Positions 44,746 through 53,337 are shown, counted from the first letter of the stretch. The stretch is DNA of 64,000 nt from Niastella sp. OAS944 (GCA_024809215.1 JANUBW010000005.1:124001-188000), one strand, 5' to 3'. Translations and numbers: made by a program. The notes: a model not told the origin generated them from the letters alone.

Positions 44746-46061
44746 AAACGGTAATAATAACGCCCCTGCTTCTTTTATTATTCATTGGTGCAAACGCACA
44801 AAGCGACACAACGCATGATTGGTATAAGAGAATAAAATTTATTCCGCTGTCGGCCAATGGGAATACCTATTTGAGTTTTGGCGGTGATTTTCGCTACCAG
44901 TATTTCTACTTTAAAAATGAAGACTTTGGCGATGAGCCTAAAGATAAAGATGGCTATATGCTAAACCGCTTGTTGGTGCACGGCGACCTTCATATAGGAA
45001 ACAGCTTTCGCACCTTTGTACAGTTACAAAGCAGTGGTGCGGGTGGCAGGCCAAATGCAAGCCCGGTAGATGATAACCCACTGGAACTGCACCAGGCATT
45101 TGTTGATCTTTCAAACCGGTCAACCGCTCCATTAAGACTAACGTTGAGGGCAGGCCGGCAGGAGCTGTCTTACGGGTCACAACGTTTAGTGAGTGTACGT
45201 GAAGGACCTAACAACCGGCAATCATTTGATGCAGTTAAATTGATGGCCGGTTGGAAAAATGTTAAGGCCGATGCTTTCTTCAGCCATTACGTTGCTGCCC
45301 GCAAGGGAATATTTGATGATAAGTTCAATAAGAATACTTTATTCTGGGGTAACTACTTTACTTTTAAACAAGTACCAGTCGTTGGCGGTTTGGATCTGTA
45401 TTATTTAGGATTGCAACGCAAAGAAGCTTCTTTTGATAATATCAAGGGCAAGGAAACCAGGCATTCCTTTGGCACACGCCTCTTTGGTAACGCAGGCAGC
45501 TGGGACTATGATGCCGAAGCCCTTTATCAATTCGGCGATATTGATGGAAGAGATATTTCTGCATGGACCGCCTCGTTGAATACCAATTACAAATTTGAAA
45601 ACTGCTTTCTTCAACCGGAGCTGGGAGTAAAAACCGAATTGATCAGCGGCGACCAAAAGATGGATGACAATAAAATACAAACTTTTAATCCATTATTTCC
45701 GCGGGGTGGATATTTTGGGCTGGCGGCGCTTATTGGGCCCGCCAATCTTTTCGACATTCATCCTGCTGCGTCGCTCAATTTCTCAAAGAAGACAGCCCTG
45801 AATTTTGATATTGACTTTTTCTGGCGGTATAGCAACAACGATGGAATTTACGGCCCCAATACCGCGCTGTTGTATTCCGGTAAGCTAGCTACAGAAAGGC
45901 ACATTGGTAATCAATTTTCAACCGACTTTGTGTTTACGCCCAACCCATATTTTTACCTGCGTACAGAATTCACCTGGCTAAAGGCAGGTTCTTATTTAAA
46001 GCAGGTTAGCGCCGGTAAGAACATTTTATTTGGTGGGGTTACTATACAGTTGAAGTTATGA
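44742..46061 (+). CDS. Alginate-export-family outer-membrane porin
   Basis: The product is 439 residues from ATG 44742, which overlaps the previous stop by 4 bp; the 36-bp longer frame is rejected because the signal peptide (MKTVIITPLLLLLFIG, ending ANAQ) starts here. The barrel pattern includes FGGDFRYQYFYFK, RLLVHGDLHIGNSF, LTLRAGRQELSYGSQRLV and a C-terminal LFGGVTIQLKL. It is of the Alginate_exp type, an outer-membrane channel for export or uptake. As the last operon gene it could admit the substrate of the preceding hydrolases. A decayed piece of a second copy lies at 47930-47981. Confidence 0.85.
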   Translation: MKTVIITPLLLLLFIGANAQSDTTHDWYKRIKFIPLSANGNTYLSFGGDFRYQYFYFKNEDFGDEPKDKDGYMLNRLLVHGDLHIGNSFRTFVQLQSSGAGGRPNASPVDDNPLELHQAFVDLSNRSTAPLRLTLRAGRQELSYGSQRLVSVREGPNNRQSFDAVKLMAGWKNVKADAFFSHYVAARKGIFDDKFNKNTLFWGNYFTFKQVPVVGGLDLYYLGLQRKEASFDNIKGKETRHSFGTRLFGNAGSWDYDAEALYQFGDIDGRDISAWTASLNTNYKFENCFLQPELGVKTELISGDQKMDDNKIQTFNPLFPRGGYFGLAALIGPANLFDIHPAASLNFSKKTALNFDIDFFWRYSNNDGIYGPNTALLYSGKLATERHIGNQFSTDFVFTPNPYFYLRTEFTWLKAGSYLKQVSAGKNILFGGVTIQLKL

Positions 46062-46129
46062 GGAGCAGTTTAGACGGCCCCGTTTTTGTTTATTAACAAA
46101 ACCTATCAGCTTTCTTATCTTTACACCTT

Positions 46130-47188
46130 ATGGCCAGCAGATTAGAACGCCTCATGCGCATTTATAACCGCCTCCGCAGGGGGCCAGTTACCATTGAAAT
46201 ACTTTACAAGTGGACAAAAGGTGCCGGTATCAATATCTCTCAACGGCAGCTGTATAGAGATTTGCAGGAACTTTGCGCTTTGAGATTTTTGGAAGAGGAA
46301 AGTGTTGTGGAACGTATAGGTGAGAAAAATCAAAAGATATTCCAACTCGTCAGATATCAGTCTGAAACTACAGTTCAACAAAAGGAATGGGCGACCTATG
46401 GCTTGCTTCGAAGTCTGGCTCCCCGCACCCTGAAGGAAATCCGCAGGGAAACCATGGAGAAGTTTGATACTGTATGGTATCAGCATTATAATCAGGGAAA
46501 AACTGAATATAGCTTTAAAACATTTGAAATAGGAATATTGAATAGCCACTTCTATGATTATTTGCATGAGCAGGAAGTGTTGGGTAAACTTGACGAAATC
46601 ATTTGGGCTATTGGCAACAACCGCAAAATACAGATACAAACGGTTTTCCATGACAATAGCCATGCAGAGGACAAGTTAGAAATGCCAGCTTCCATAAACC
46701 CTCTTTACATTCTGATTCACCGGGGACATTTACATGTATGTTGCATTCATGAAGCCACTGCAACCCTGCTGATTTTTGGAGTAGACAAAGAGCTACAGTT
46801 CGAGCTGACCAATGAGATGTTTCGGCGAAAAAAGTGGGAGCCTGTCTTTAAAAAGGAAATGGTCAAAAGATTTGGCATTACAGCAAATAAAGATGACAAG
46901 GTGTATGATATTGAGCTTGAAATTACGCCACGGGTAGCCATGTTCATGCAGCACATCTTCTGGCATCCTTCACAAGAATTTGTTACCACACGAAAAGGAA
47001 CGTTGGTATTGCGAATACAATGTGGTATTAACCGGGAGCTAATTGGTTGGATCTTGATGTGGCTTAGCCAGATGAAAGTCAAGAAGCCGCTCGCACTTAA
47101 AAATGAGGTAAAACGGCAATTGCAGTTAGTTCAGGAAATGTATGAAAACAATTTGCCCCCTGAAGAATTTAGCTATGATCATAGTTAA
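46130..47188 (+). CDS. HTH and WYL-domain transcriptional regulator
   Basis: The product is 352 residues. Residues 3-70 look like a winged HTH of the type at the N-terminus of WYL regulators (MASRLERLMRIYNRL, ISQRQLYRDLQELCAL). The middle (about 140-235) resembles a WYL ligand-binding domain (LDEIIWAIGNNRKIQIQTVF, INPLYILIHRGHLHVCCI), and the C-terminal part a WCX extension. WYL proteins bind nucleic-acid ligands or small molecules and often control defence or DNA-damage genes; here no such gene is adjacent. It lies in a segment that looks more AT-rich than its neighbours and is bounded by porin sequence on both sides, suggesting insertion. Confidence 0.85.
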   Translation: MASRLERLMRIYNRLRRGPVTIEILYKWTKGAGINISQRQLYRDLQELCALRFLEEESVVERIGEKNQKIFQLVRYQSETTVQQKEWATYGLLRSLAPRTLKEIRRETMEKFDTVWYQHYNQGKTEYSFKTFEIGILNSHFYDYLHEQEVLGKLDEIIWAIGNNRKIQIQTVFHDNSHAEDKLEMPASINPLYILIHRGHLHVCCIHEATATLLIFGVDKELQFELTNEMFRRKKWEPVFKKEMVKRFGITANKDDKVYDIELEITPRVAMFMQHIFWHPSQEFVTTRKGTLVLRIQCGINRELIGWILMWLSQMKVKKPLALKNEVKRQLQLVQEMYENNLPPEEFSYDHS

Positions 47189-47390
47189 ATTTTTAATTTA
47201 GCGCTATTCCTCTTTCAATAAATTTGCCAACAGCCGTATCGGATGTTCTCAGCTTTATTGTCTTCCATTCCTCCTTTCATATCAGCATTTTAGCGCTTTA
47301 GCTGATTGACAGAATTTGACAACATGTTAATGTTTATTTGCTGCTACATTCATTTGACACGACATATAGCTAACCCCAATTTTTAAAAAA

Positions 47391-47918
47391 ATGAAAAAAC
47401 TTCTCTTAAGTTCAATTGTATTGACAGTATTTTCTGCGTCAATCGTTCTTTTTCAATTAAGTTGTAAAAAAACAGCAGAGGCACAAACAGGAACAAGCTA
47501 CTCTTTGCCACCTGCAACGACTACAAATTTAGGTGGTATTATTGTTGGCAACGGACTTAGCGTAACAAGCAACGGAACGCTATCGGTAAACTCAACAACA
47601 GGAGGAATTTATCAATTAAACAAAATAGTATTTGCAAAATTACTAACGGGCGGAGGTGCCACCGAGATCTGGACAATGAATTATGATGGAACTAACCAGA
47701 CAAAAGCAAATATCACAATGCCTGCCGGACAGCATATTACTGATGAGTACCCAAAACTTAGTCCAGACGGAACAAAAATTGTTTTTATCGGAGGAACTAC
47801 AGGTTCTAACGGCAATGACGATGACATATACATTAGTAACATTGACGGTTCAGGAGTTACAAAAATTTATGATATGCCTGTGGGGACAGGGCACACGTTG
47901 TTGGGCGGAGCGTATTAG
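47391..47918 (+). CDS. Lipoprotein with WD40/TolB-like propeller start, probably truncated
   Basis: The product is 175 residues. The lipobox is LSCKK (Cys25). After a low-complexity Thr/Ser/Gly region (about 33-75), two blades of a WD40-like PD40 propeller follow (IWTMNYDGTNQTKANI, YPKLSPDGTKIVFIGG, DIYISNIDGSGVTKIYD). A propeller would need several more blades, but the frame ends at GHTLLGGAY. Within 12 bp of the stop the DNA becomes porin remnant, so the gene seems to have been cut by recombination. It is probably not a functional propeller. Confidence 0.65.
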   Translation: MKKLLLSSIVLTVFSASIVLFQLSCKKTAEAQTGTSYSLPPATTTNLGGIIVGNGLSVTSNGTLSVNSTTGGIYQLNKIVFAKLLTGGGATEIWTMNYDGTNQTKANITMPAGQHITDEYPKLSPDGTKIVFIGGTTGSNGNDDDIYISNIDGSGVTKIYDMPVGTGHTLLGGAY

Positions 47919-47929
47919 CCATTTTCCAC

Positions 47930-47981
47930 AATTGATCAGCGGCGATAAAAATATTTAAAGCAGGTGCAAGTGAAGTTGTGA
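47930..47981 (+). pseudogene. Remnant of the 3' end of an alginate-export-type porin gene
   Basis: A 16-bp segment (AATTGATCAGCGGCGA, 47930-47945) is identical to porin DNA at 45637-45652. Then 47952-47965 matches porin DNA at 45993-46006. Reading from 47952 gives YLKQVQVKL and a stop, against YLKQV then QLKL at the intact porin end (46061). Internal stretches are deleted. This is a decayed partial copy, in the same orientation, 1.9 kb downstream of the intact gene. Confidence 0.7.
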
Positions 47982-48039
47982 ATTGTTCATGGAAGATCAA
48001 GTCACAATCACCCCTTTAGATTGTCGTTTTAGCCCCCCA

Positions 48040-48067
48040 TTGCCTTAAGAGGCGCCTGGTACATTTG
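48040..48067 (+). promoter_or_regulatory. Promoter of the RibD/DHFR-like gene
   Basis: TTG at 48040-48042, a 17-bp spacer and TACATTTG at 48060-48067 fit the Bacteroidota consensus. The start codon is at 48084, so the leader is very short. Confidence 0.6.
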
Positions 48068-48083
48068 TAAAAACAAATCTACT

Positions 48084-48674
48084 ATGCGAAAGTTGATAAT
48101 GAAGATGTCGGTTTCTATCGACGGTTTTGTAGCCGGTACTGATGGCCAAAAGGATTGGGTGTTTAAGACTGGTGACGAAGAGTCAATGGCATGGAGTGTT
48201 GACCAAATACAGCAGGCAGGGTTGATTATAATGGGAAGAAAATCATTTGAGACGATGGCGCCTTACTGGCCAGCTGCAACGGGACCTTTTGCAGCACCGA
48301 TGAACGAGATACCTAAAGCTGTTTTTTCAAAGAGTGGATTTAAGAGCAGTGATTATATGAAAACGGTCACAGAAGAACAATCCCCCGCCGTGGCTTCCTG
48401 GGCCGAAGCGCGGGTCTTTGATGGCGATCTTGCCAAAGAGATCAGTAAGCTTAAAGCCGAGCCGGGAAAGCCGATCGTAGCAATTGGCGGTGCGGGATTT
48501 ATGCAGAACTTAATAGCAACAGGTTTAATTGATGAATACCAACTGGCCATTCATCCTGTGGTATTAGGTTCGGGGTTGCCAATTTTCACCGGTTTAAAAA
48601 TACCACAATACCTGAAATTGGACGAGGTAAAGGTTTTTCCGAAGGGGGTTGTTGTGCATAGTTATCATGCGTAG
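48084..48674 (+). CDS. RibD/dihydrofolate-reductase-like family protein
   Basis: The product is 196 residues, a usual length for stand-alone RibD_C-type proteins. It begins KLIMKMSVSIDGFVAG and has GLIIMGRKSFETMAPYWP (NADPH-binding region), PIVAIGGAGFMQNLIATG and ELAIHPVVLGSG-like LAIHPVVLGSGLPIF. The fold binds NADPH and reduces a pyrimidine- or pterin-like substrate. True DHFR activity is not implied. It has its own promoter upstream. Its reading frame stays open after the TAG stop into the fibronectin fragment that follows. Confidence 0.88.
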   Translation: MRKLIMKMSVSIDGFVAGTDGQKDWVFKTGDEESMAWSVDQIQQAGLIIMGRKSFETMAPYWPAATGPFAAPMNEIPKAVFSKSGFKSSDYMKTVTEEQSPAVASWAEARVFDGDLAKEISKLKAEPGKPIVAIGGAGFMQNLIATGLIDEYQLAIHPVVLGSGLPIFTGLKIPQYLKLDEVKVFPKGVVVHSYHA

Positions 48675-49070
48675 AAAGGCGCGTCTCATAGTTTTACTTA
48701 CTGTACTGGCAAAATATGTCACGGAAAAAAGCAAAGGCAACCGGGGCATTATCTAAGCAGTGGCGTTCTTATTTCAGGAGATAAGTCGAACCAGGAAGAG
48801 CCGGTTATTGAACAATTGGACGTTGAACTGGGCCCTCCCGGCGAAACTACCACCAAAGTTAAACGGTTACATCGTGCACGTGCTTACATGCACCAATACA
48901 CTACCGAACCACCAACTGCAGAAACCATATGGATAAGTGAAGGCAGCAAAGATCCTTATAATACTTTTAGCGGGCTGGACTCAACTATTAAGTACTGGTT
49001 TCGGGTGATAGCTATCAGCAAGGACGGTGAAAGGGTTTACTCGCCGGTTGTTATCAAGGTGATTCAGTAA
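48675..49070 (+). pseudogene. 5'-truncated fibronectin type III domain protein
   Basis: From TTG 48816 a product of 84 residues could be made, but the frame is open from directly after the TAG of the previous gene. It reads like the C-terminal part of a common Bacteroidota ~210-residue FnIII protein: SSGVLISGDKSN, VKRLHRARAYMHQYTTEPPT, then FSGLDSTIKYWFRVIAISKDG. The usual N-terminal helical half is missing, and so is an ATG. It may be a relic. A terminator-like hairpin follows. Confidence 0.55.
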
Positions 49071-49110
49071 ATAGTGCATTAAAGCACATATTGTCCTTAC
49101 AAAGGATTGC

Positions 49111-49137
49111 ACGGGTCCCGATTAAGTCGGGACCCGT
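49111..49137. terminator. Bidirectional terminator-like hairpin
   Basis: A perfect 11-bp stem (ACGGGTCCCGA/TCGGGACCCGT) with a 5-nt loop lies between two convergent genes. The T runs beside it are weak, so it could serve either strand. Confidence 0.6.
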
Positions 49138-49144
49138 TATTGTA

Positions 49145-50005
49145 TTAGCTTTCCCAGTCTGTTTCTATCGGCATTCCTTCCTTTCCGGTCTTTATCACCA
49201 GCACCTGGTTGCACGGTTGTCCATCAATGTCAACTGAATAATCGAAAGCGGCGAAATAGCCGCCGTCATATTTATCATCGGGATATAAGCCCACACGAAC
49301 CAGTCGCAGTTTTTGCAGCAGTTGTTTTTCATTTAACTCCATTTCCTCCAGTTCTTCGAGAAGAAATTGAATGTAGCCAAAAGTTTCGCCAACCTGATCT
49401 GCAAAATCTTTTTCAATAGCAAGATGATTCCGTTTGTCAAATTCCTCCAGGTTTGACAGGAAGTTGGCAATATCATTGGCCATTCCGGCTTCGATTTGTT
49501 TGTTCTTAAAATTTAAGTCGAGCCCTATTACATAATCGTGGTCGGGAAATGCAATTTGGGTATGATAATACCAATTGAGGTTTGCGGGGTCTATGGGACC
49601 AAAATATGGTAGCATGTATTCTTGGATCGTCTTTACCTGGTTTGGCCATTCCTGCACTCTTATCCCAATTTGCCCATCAATGATCGCAAATTCTTTGGCA
49701 CCCCATGGCCTTAGGGTTACTTCCTTTAAATTAGGATGCAACAACCCGGGGAATTTCGACGCCACCTTTTCATAAACTTCGTTGATATTGTTGGTTACCA
49801 GCCTGATCTCGGGATGATCGTTTTCGGCGTATTCTGCGTTTTCAAAAAGCATAATGCTGAGGTCGTCTTTACCTACTACACAAAAGGGATTACTGGTATG
49901 TAATTCGTTGTGGCCAATAGTAAATTCAAGGCAATGAATAAAGGTTTTTAGCGCTATTTGAATATCGGCGTAGAAGAGACTTGGAACCAGTTTAGTGAAA
50001 TGCAT
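49145..50005 (-). CDS. VOC/glyoxalase-like domain fused to DUF2004-like domain
   Basis: The product is 286 residues. Residues 1-120 have a VOC (glyoxalase/bleomycin-resistance) pattern: LVPSLFYADIQIALKTF, IMLFENAEYAEND, and NEVYEKVASKFP. The C-terminal half (about 130-286) reads like DUF2004: YFGPIDPANLNWYYHTQI, VIGLDLNFKNKQIEA and YFAAFDYSVDIDGQ. DUF2004 has no known function and normally occurs alone, so this is a fusion. There is no signal peptide; it is probably cytoplasmic. The gene is divergent from the ABM-domain gene, and its start is 96 bp from that start. Confidence 0.75.
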   Translation of the reverse strand: MHFTKLVPSLFYADIQIALKTFIHCLEFTIGHNELHTSNPFCVVGKDDLSIMLFENAEYAENDHPEIRLVTNNINEVYEKVASKFPGLLHPNLKEVTLRPWGAKEFAIIDGQIGIRVQEWPNQVKTIQEYMLPYFGPIDPANLNWYYHTQIAFPDHDYVIGLDLNFKNKQIEAGMANDIANFLSNLEEFDKRNHLAIEKDFADQVGETFGYIQFLLEELEEMELNEKQLLQKLRLVRVGLYPDDKYDGGYFAAFDYSVDIDGQPCNQVLVIKTGKEGMPIETDWES

Positions 50006-50058
50006 GCTTTGTTATTTAAGTTATTGAGGCCTGTTCAAACAAAAATAACCTATTCCTT

Positions 50059-50066
50059 TACCTTTG
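50059..50066 (+). promoter_or_regulatory. -7 box (TACCTTTG) for the secreted ABM-domain gene
   Basis: An exact TAnnTTTG match, 35 bp upstream of the ATG at 50102. A minus-strand match (CAAAAATA at 50040-50047) could serve the divergent VOC gene. No -33 TTG was found for either. Confidence 0.35.
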
Positions 50067-50101
50067 ATCTGAATTATTCAAGGGTCATCAAAACAAACAC
50101 C

Positions 50102-50491
50102 ATGAATCGAATTATTCTTGCTCTTATTTTAACGCTTAACATATCTGCAGTTAACGCACAACAGGATATGATGGTACGCGTAGCCGAAATAGAAGTACAC
50201 CCGGAGTATCTGAGTGAGTACAGGGATATTCTTAAAGTGGAGGCAGCAGCTTCCATACAAAAAGAAACCGGCGTAATTGCCATCTTTCCTATGTTTGAAC
50301 AAAAACAACATCATCAGATCCGTATTGTCGAGATCTATGCAAACAGGGATGCTTACGAAGCCCACCTCAAAACTGCCCATTTTCTGCATTATAAAACTGC
50401 TACCGCTAAAATGGTGAAGGCATTAAAACTGGTTGAAATGGAAGCTTTGGATAAACAAACCATGTCTCAGATCTTCAAAAAGCTGCAGTAA
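50102..50491 (+). CDS. Secreted antibiotic-biosynthesis-monooxygenase (ABM)-domain protein
   Basis: The product is 129 residues from ATG 50102; an upstream in-frame extension to 49958 is rejected because it precedes the signal peptide (MNRIILALILTLNISAVNAQ). The ABM-like domain has VRVAEIEVHPEYLSEYRDIL, GVIAIFPMFEQKQHHQIRI and EIYANRDAYEAHLKTAHFL. ABM proteins are small dimeric ferredoxin-fold proteins, some of them monooxygenases without cofactors; export is common in this phylum. No partner gene identifies the substrate. Confidence 0.85.
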   Translation: MNRIILALILTLNISAVNAQQDMMVRVAEIEVHPEYLSEYRDILKVEAAASIQKETGVIAIFPMFEQKQHHQIRIVEIYANRDAYEAHLKTAHFLHYKTATAKMVKALKLVEMEALDKQTMSQIFKKLQ

Positions 50492-50565
50492 GCGGGTAAT
50501 TTGATCTCAATTACAGACATTTGCACCTGGAAGGCAGGTGCCAACCACTCTAAAAAGATATATTC

Positions 50566-51693
50566 TTGGAAAATTCGATCAGTTTAAACAAGTTTATCAG
50601 CGATACGGGTTATTGTTCACGCCGCGAAGCAGATAACCTCATTACCCAGGGACGGGTATTTTTGAACAACCGGCCGGCCGTTTTGGGCAACCGGTATAAA
50701 CCCGGCGACACTGTGGAGGTGGATGGCAGCATCATTACGGCCGCTAAAAAAGAAAAACGGGTATACCTGGCGCTCAACAAACCTACAGGTATCACCACTA
50801 CTACCGAATTACACATCAAAGATAATATCATCAGTTTTGTGGGGTATCCCAAGCGGATCTTTCCCATAGGCCGTCTCGATAAAGATTCCGAAGGTCTTAT
50901 CCTGCTCACCAATGACGGCGATATCATCAATAAGATCCTGCGGGCCGATAACAATCACGAAAAAGAATACATCGTACGGGTTAATAAACCCATCGATAGT
51001 TCTTTCATTCACCAGATGTCGCACGGAGTGCCCATTTTAGACACTGTTACCCTGCCCTGTAAGGTACAGCCAATGGGCCGGCAAACGTTCCGTATTACGC
51101 TTACACAAGGCCTCAACCGGCAAATCAGACGCATGTGCGAGCATCTTGGCTATGCGGTGGTAAGTTTACAGCGGGTTCGCATCATGAACATAAAGCTCGA
51201 CAAACTGGCCGTAGGCAAATGGCGTTACCTCAGCGATGCAGAATTATCGATCCTGATGGAAAGCATATCCGACTCAAGCAAAGAACAAAGCGCTGCCAAA
51301 CCAAAACCGGCTGCGCGCAGCAATAAAGGCAATTCATATATGCCCCCACCGCATAAACGCGAGTTTGCTCCCAATGCTAAAGAGGAAAAGGCTGATAAAG
51401 GGAAAACGACAAAACCTGTGACGTCCCTTAAAGGCGACAAAGAGCAGCCTGGTAAATTCAAAAGCACAAAGCCAGCCACAAAAGAAGGCCGACCTCAAAA
51501 AGGCAAAAAAGAGGAGAAACCCTGGAAAAGGGAAAATGCAACGCAAAAGCCTACACAGGCCCGGAACGGAAAACCCAACCGTCCTGAAAAGAACAAGGGC
51601 AAAGAGAAAGAGAACCACATGAGTAAAAAGGAAAAGCGGCAGGGCGCCGAAGGTTCTTTTAAGAATTATAGAAATAAGGGAAGGCGTTCTTAA
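50566..51693 (+). CDS. rluF: RluF-type 23S rRNA pseudouridine synthase with basic C-terminal tail
   Basis: The product is 375 residues. No ATG is present near the start; TTG at 50566 gives MENSISLNKFISDTGYCSRREADNL-type N-terminus as an S4 domain (2-60). The catalytic domain has the active Asp105 in PIGRLDKDSEGLILLT and the RQIRRMCEHLGY motif, typical of the RluB/E/F group. Residues ~240-375 are a Lys/Pro/Gly/Gln-rich low-complexity tail, probably rRNA-binding and common in Bacteroidota. It isomerises a uridine in 23S rRNA; the target assignment as RluF is by family resemblance. Confidence 0.85.
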   Translation: MENSISLNKFISDTGYCSRREADNLITQGRVFLNNRPAVLGNRYKPGDTVEVDGSIITAAKKEKRVYLALNKPTGITTTTELHIKDNIISFVGYPKRIFPIGRLDKDSEGLILLTNDGDIINKILRADNNHEKEYIVRVNKPIDSSFIHQMSHGVPILDTVTLPCKVQPMGRQTFRITLTQGLNRQIRRMCEHLGYAVVSLQRVRIMNIKLDKLAVGKWRYLSDAELSILMESISDSSKEQSAAKPKPAARSNKGNSYMPPPHKREFAPNAKEEKADKGKTTKPVTSLKGDKEQPGKFKSTKPATKEGRPQKGKKEEKPWKRENATQKPTQARNGKPNRPEKNKGKEKENHMSKKEKRQGAEGSFKNYRNKGRRS

Positions 51694-51702
51694 TTGAATG
51701 CT

Positions 51703-52563
51703 TTACTTCCCCTCCCTGAAATCCCTGGGTGTAAACCCTGTTTGATCCCTGAAATAGTTTGAAAAATAGGCATGATCAACAAAGCCAAGCTCATAGGCTA
51801 TTGCCTTTACCGACATATCGGTTGATTGCAGCAGCCGTTTGGCTTCGAGGGTAATTCTTTGCTGTATAAGTTCAGTGGCCGATATCTTTAAATTCTTTTT
51901 ACAAAGTATATTAAGATAGTTGGCAGAGATGTGCAGTTGTTTGGCGTAAAAAGAAACCGATTTCTGCTCTCTGAAATGCTGATCAATAAGCATGTTGAAC
52001 GTCGCAAGCCTGGGATTCGATTGAAAAACTTTGAAGTCGGTAAAACCGGCCTCCGCTTCTTTGCTTACGATAGCGGCAATAACACCGGCCCGCGCACAAA
52101 TGATACCCGGAAGCGAGTCAGGCGCTTTTAGTTCGTTCCTGATCTCATTAAACTCATACAGCAATAGTTTAAAAGCCGCATCGGTTAAAGGGATCACCGG
52201 GTTGTTTCGATAATTGGTATAAGAAAAGCGAAAATACGAAGCAAACTGCTCAAGGAAATTGGGCTCTATCATAAGCTGATACCCCGTTGTATTTGATTGT
52301 ATATCCCACTTATGCACCTGCCCGGGGAACAACACATGTATTTGCCGGTTCTCAATTTGATAATCGCGAAAATCTATATTGTGTACGCCCTGTGCACGTT
52401 CGAACAATACAATGATAAAAAAATCGTGCTGATGTGGTTTGGCAATATGCCGTGCTCCATGCAGCTCGTTAAACAATAGCTCTTCCCGCCCTGCCAATTG
52501 CCCTTTTCTGAACTCATGAATGCCCACTATTGGGAATTGACTATTCTTTTCTAATACACGCAT
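51703..52563 (-). CDS. AraC-family transcriptional regulator
   Basis: The product is 286 residues from ATG 52563; the frame continues 26 codons upstream, but that part is not family-like. The N-terminal cupin-like half has HGARHIAKPHQHDFFIIVLF and HVLFPGQVHKWDI, and the C-terminal pair of HTH motifs is SVKAIAYELGFVDHAYFSNYF and DQTGFTPRDFRE. The first HTH (YAKQLHISANYLNILCKK) is also clear. AraC proteins sense a small ligand; none can be named. It stands alone. Confidence 0.9.
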   Translation of the reverse strand: MRVLEKNSQFPIVGIHEFRKGQLAGREELLFNELHGARHIAKPHQHDFFIIVLFERAQGVHNIDFRDYQIENRQIHVLFPGQVHKWDIQSNTTGYQLMIEPNFLEQFASYFRFSYTNYRNNPVIPLTDAAFKLLLYEFNEIRNELKAPDSLPGIICARAGVIAAIVSKEAEAGFTDFKVFQSNPRLATFNMLIDQHFREQKSVSFYAKQLHISANYLNILCKKNLKISATELIQQRITLEAKRLLQSTDMSVKAIAYELGFVDHAYFSNYFRDQTGFTPRDFREGK

Positions 52564-52653
52564 GTATTTCCTTTGTATAGGAAATATAATAAAAAAGCAT
52601 GAATTGATCAGGCGATCCTGACCAATGCATGCTTTTACCAAAGTTTGAGCTGG

Positions 52654-53127
52654 TTACTTAGGTTCTTTATGTGTTGTGGGTGTATGCACAATATCGAAAT
52701 AAACGGTTTTGTCGTTCGCATTTGTATAAACCCGGTATGTAAATTCCTGTTGGGTGAGTGTAAGTATATCCACTACGCGGGTAAACAATACCTGGCCGGC
52801 GGCATTCTTTGCTACGATCGTACGTGTTTTACCATCGGCAGAAACAGACCAGTCGCCTTGTGATTTTGGTGAATCGTCGAGGTTGTAAATACTGAATGTG
52901 CCATCTGTTCTAAAGTAAGCGAAGCCAACAAAGTTAACTACGTTAGCATCTGTTAATGCCACATTTTCTCCTTTGTTATTTTTTGCATTGGTAGTTTCCC
53001 AGGCTGTACTGGCCAGTGTTTCACCGGGTATCATTGGGGTTTTGTCATCGTCTTTGCTGCAGCTGAAAAGCAATACGGTACTTAGTACAGTTAAAAGAGC
53101 GAGGGTCAGTTTTTTCAATGGTTTCAT
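52654..53127 (-). CDS. Lipoprotein of DUF4822 type
   Basis: The product is 157 residues with a lipobox at LFSCSK (Cys23). The mature domain begins LASTAWETTNAKNNKGENV and continues with YFRTDGTFSIYNLDDSPKSQGDWS, TRVVDILTLTQQEFTYRVY and a final DIVHTPT. The beta-strand-rich lipocalin-like pattern fits DUF4822 proteins of Bacteroidota, whose function is unknown. A TATCTTTG -7 box (53154-53147) is 20 bp upstream. It is monocistronic. Confidence 0.75.
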   Translation of the reverse strand: MKPLKKLTLALLTVLSTVLLFSCSKDDDKTPMIPGETLASTAWETTNAKNNKGENVALTDANVVNFVGFAYFRTDGTFSIYNLDDSPKSQGDWSVSADGKTRTIVAKNAAGQVLFTRVVDILTLTQQEFTYRVYTNANDKTVYFDIVHTPTTHKEPK

Positions 53128-53146
53128 TTTAAAAATTTTGATGGAT

Positions 53147-53154
53147 CAAAGATA
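53147..53154 (-). promoter_or_regulatory. -7 box (TATCTTTG) for the DUF4822 lipoprotein gene
   Basis: An exact TAnnTTTG match on the minus strand with the start codon 20 bp downstream. A -33 TTG was not seen. Confidence 0.35.
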
Positions 53155-53337
53155 AATTCACCCGGCCCTCTTACCCTTGTAGCGATCATGCTGATGCTTG
53201 AAAGATTTATAACTGGTTATCCCTGACGCTCATAAAAAATAGATAAATGTGAGTTAATATGAATTCCTGTTTATTGCCTGAAGATAATATATACTATTTT
53301 GGCAGCGCGTTAATAACGTTAATCCCTAAATACCTAT

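Noticed and set aside
48084..49070. A single fused RibD-FnIII gene read through the TAG
   Set aside because: The RibD-like part ends where relatives end, and no readthrough signal was seen; kept only as a low-interest observation.
50523..50541. Hairpin GCACCTG/CAGGTGC before the pseudouridine synthase gene as a terminator
   Set aside because: The stem is only 7 bp with no T run, so it does not qualify as a terminator.
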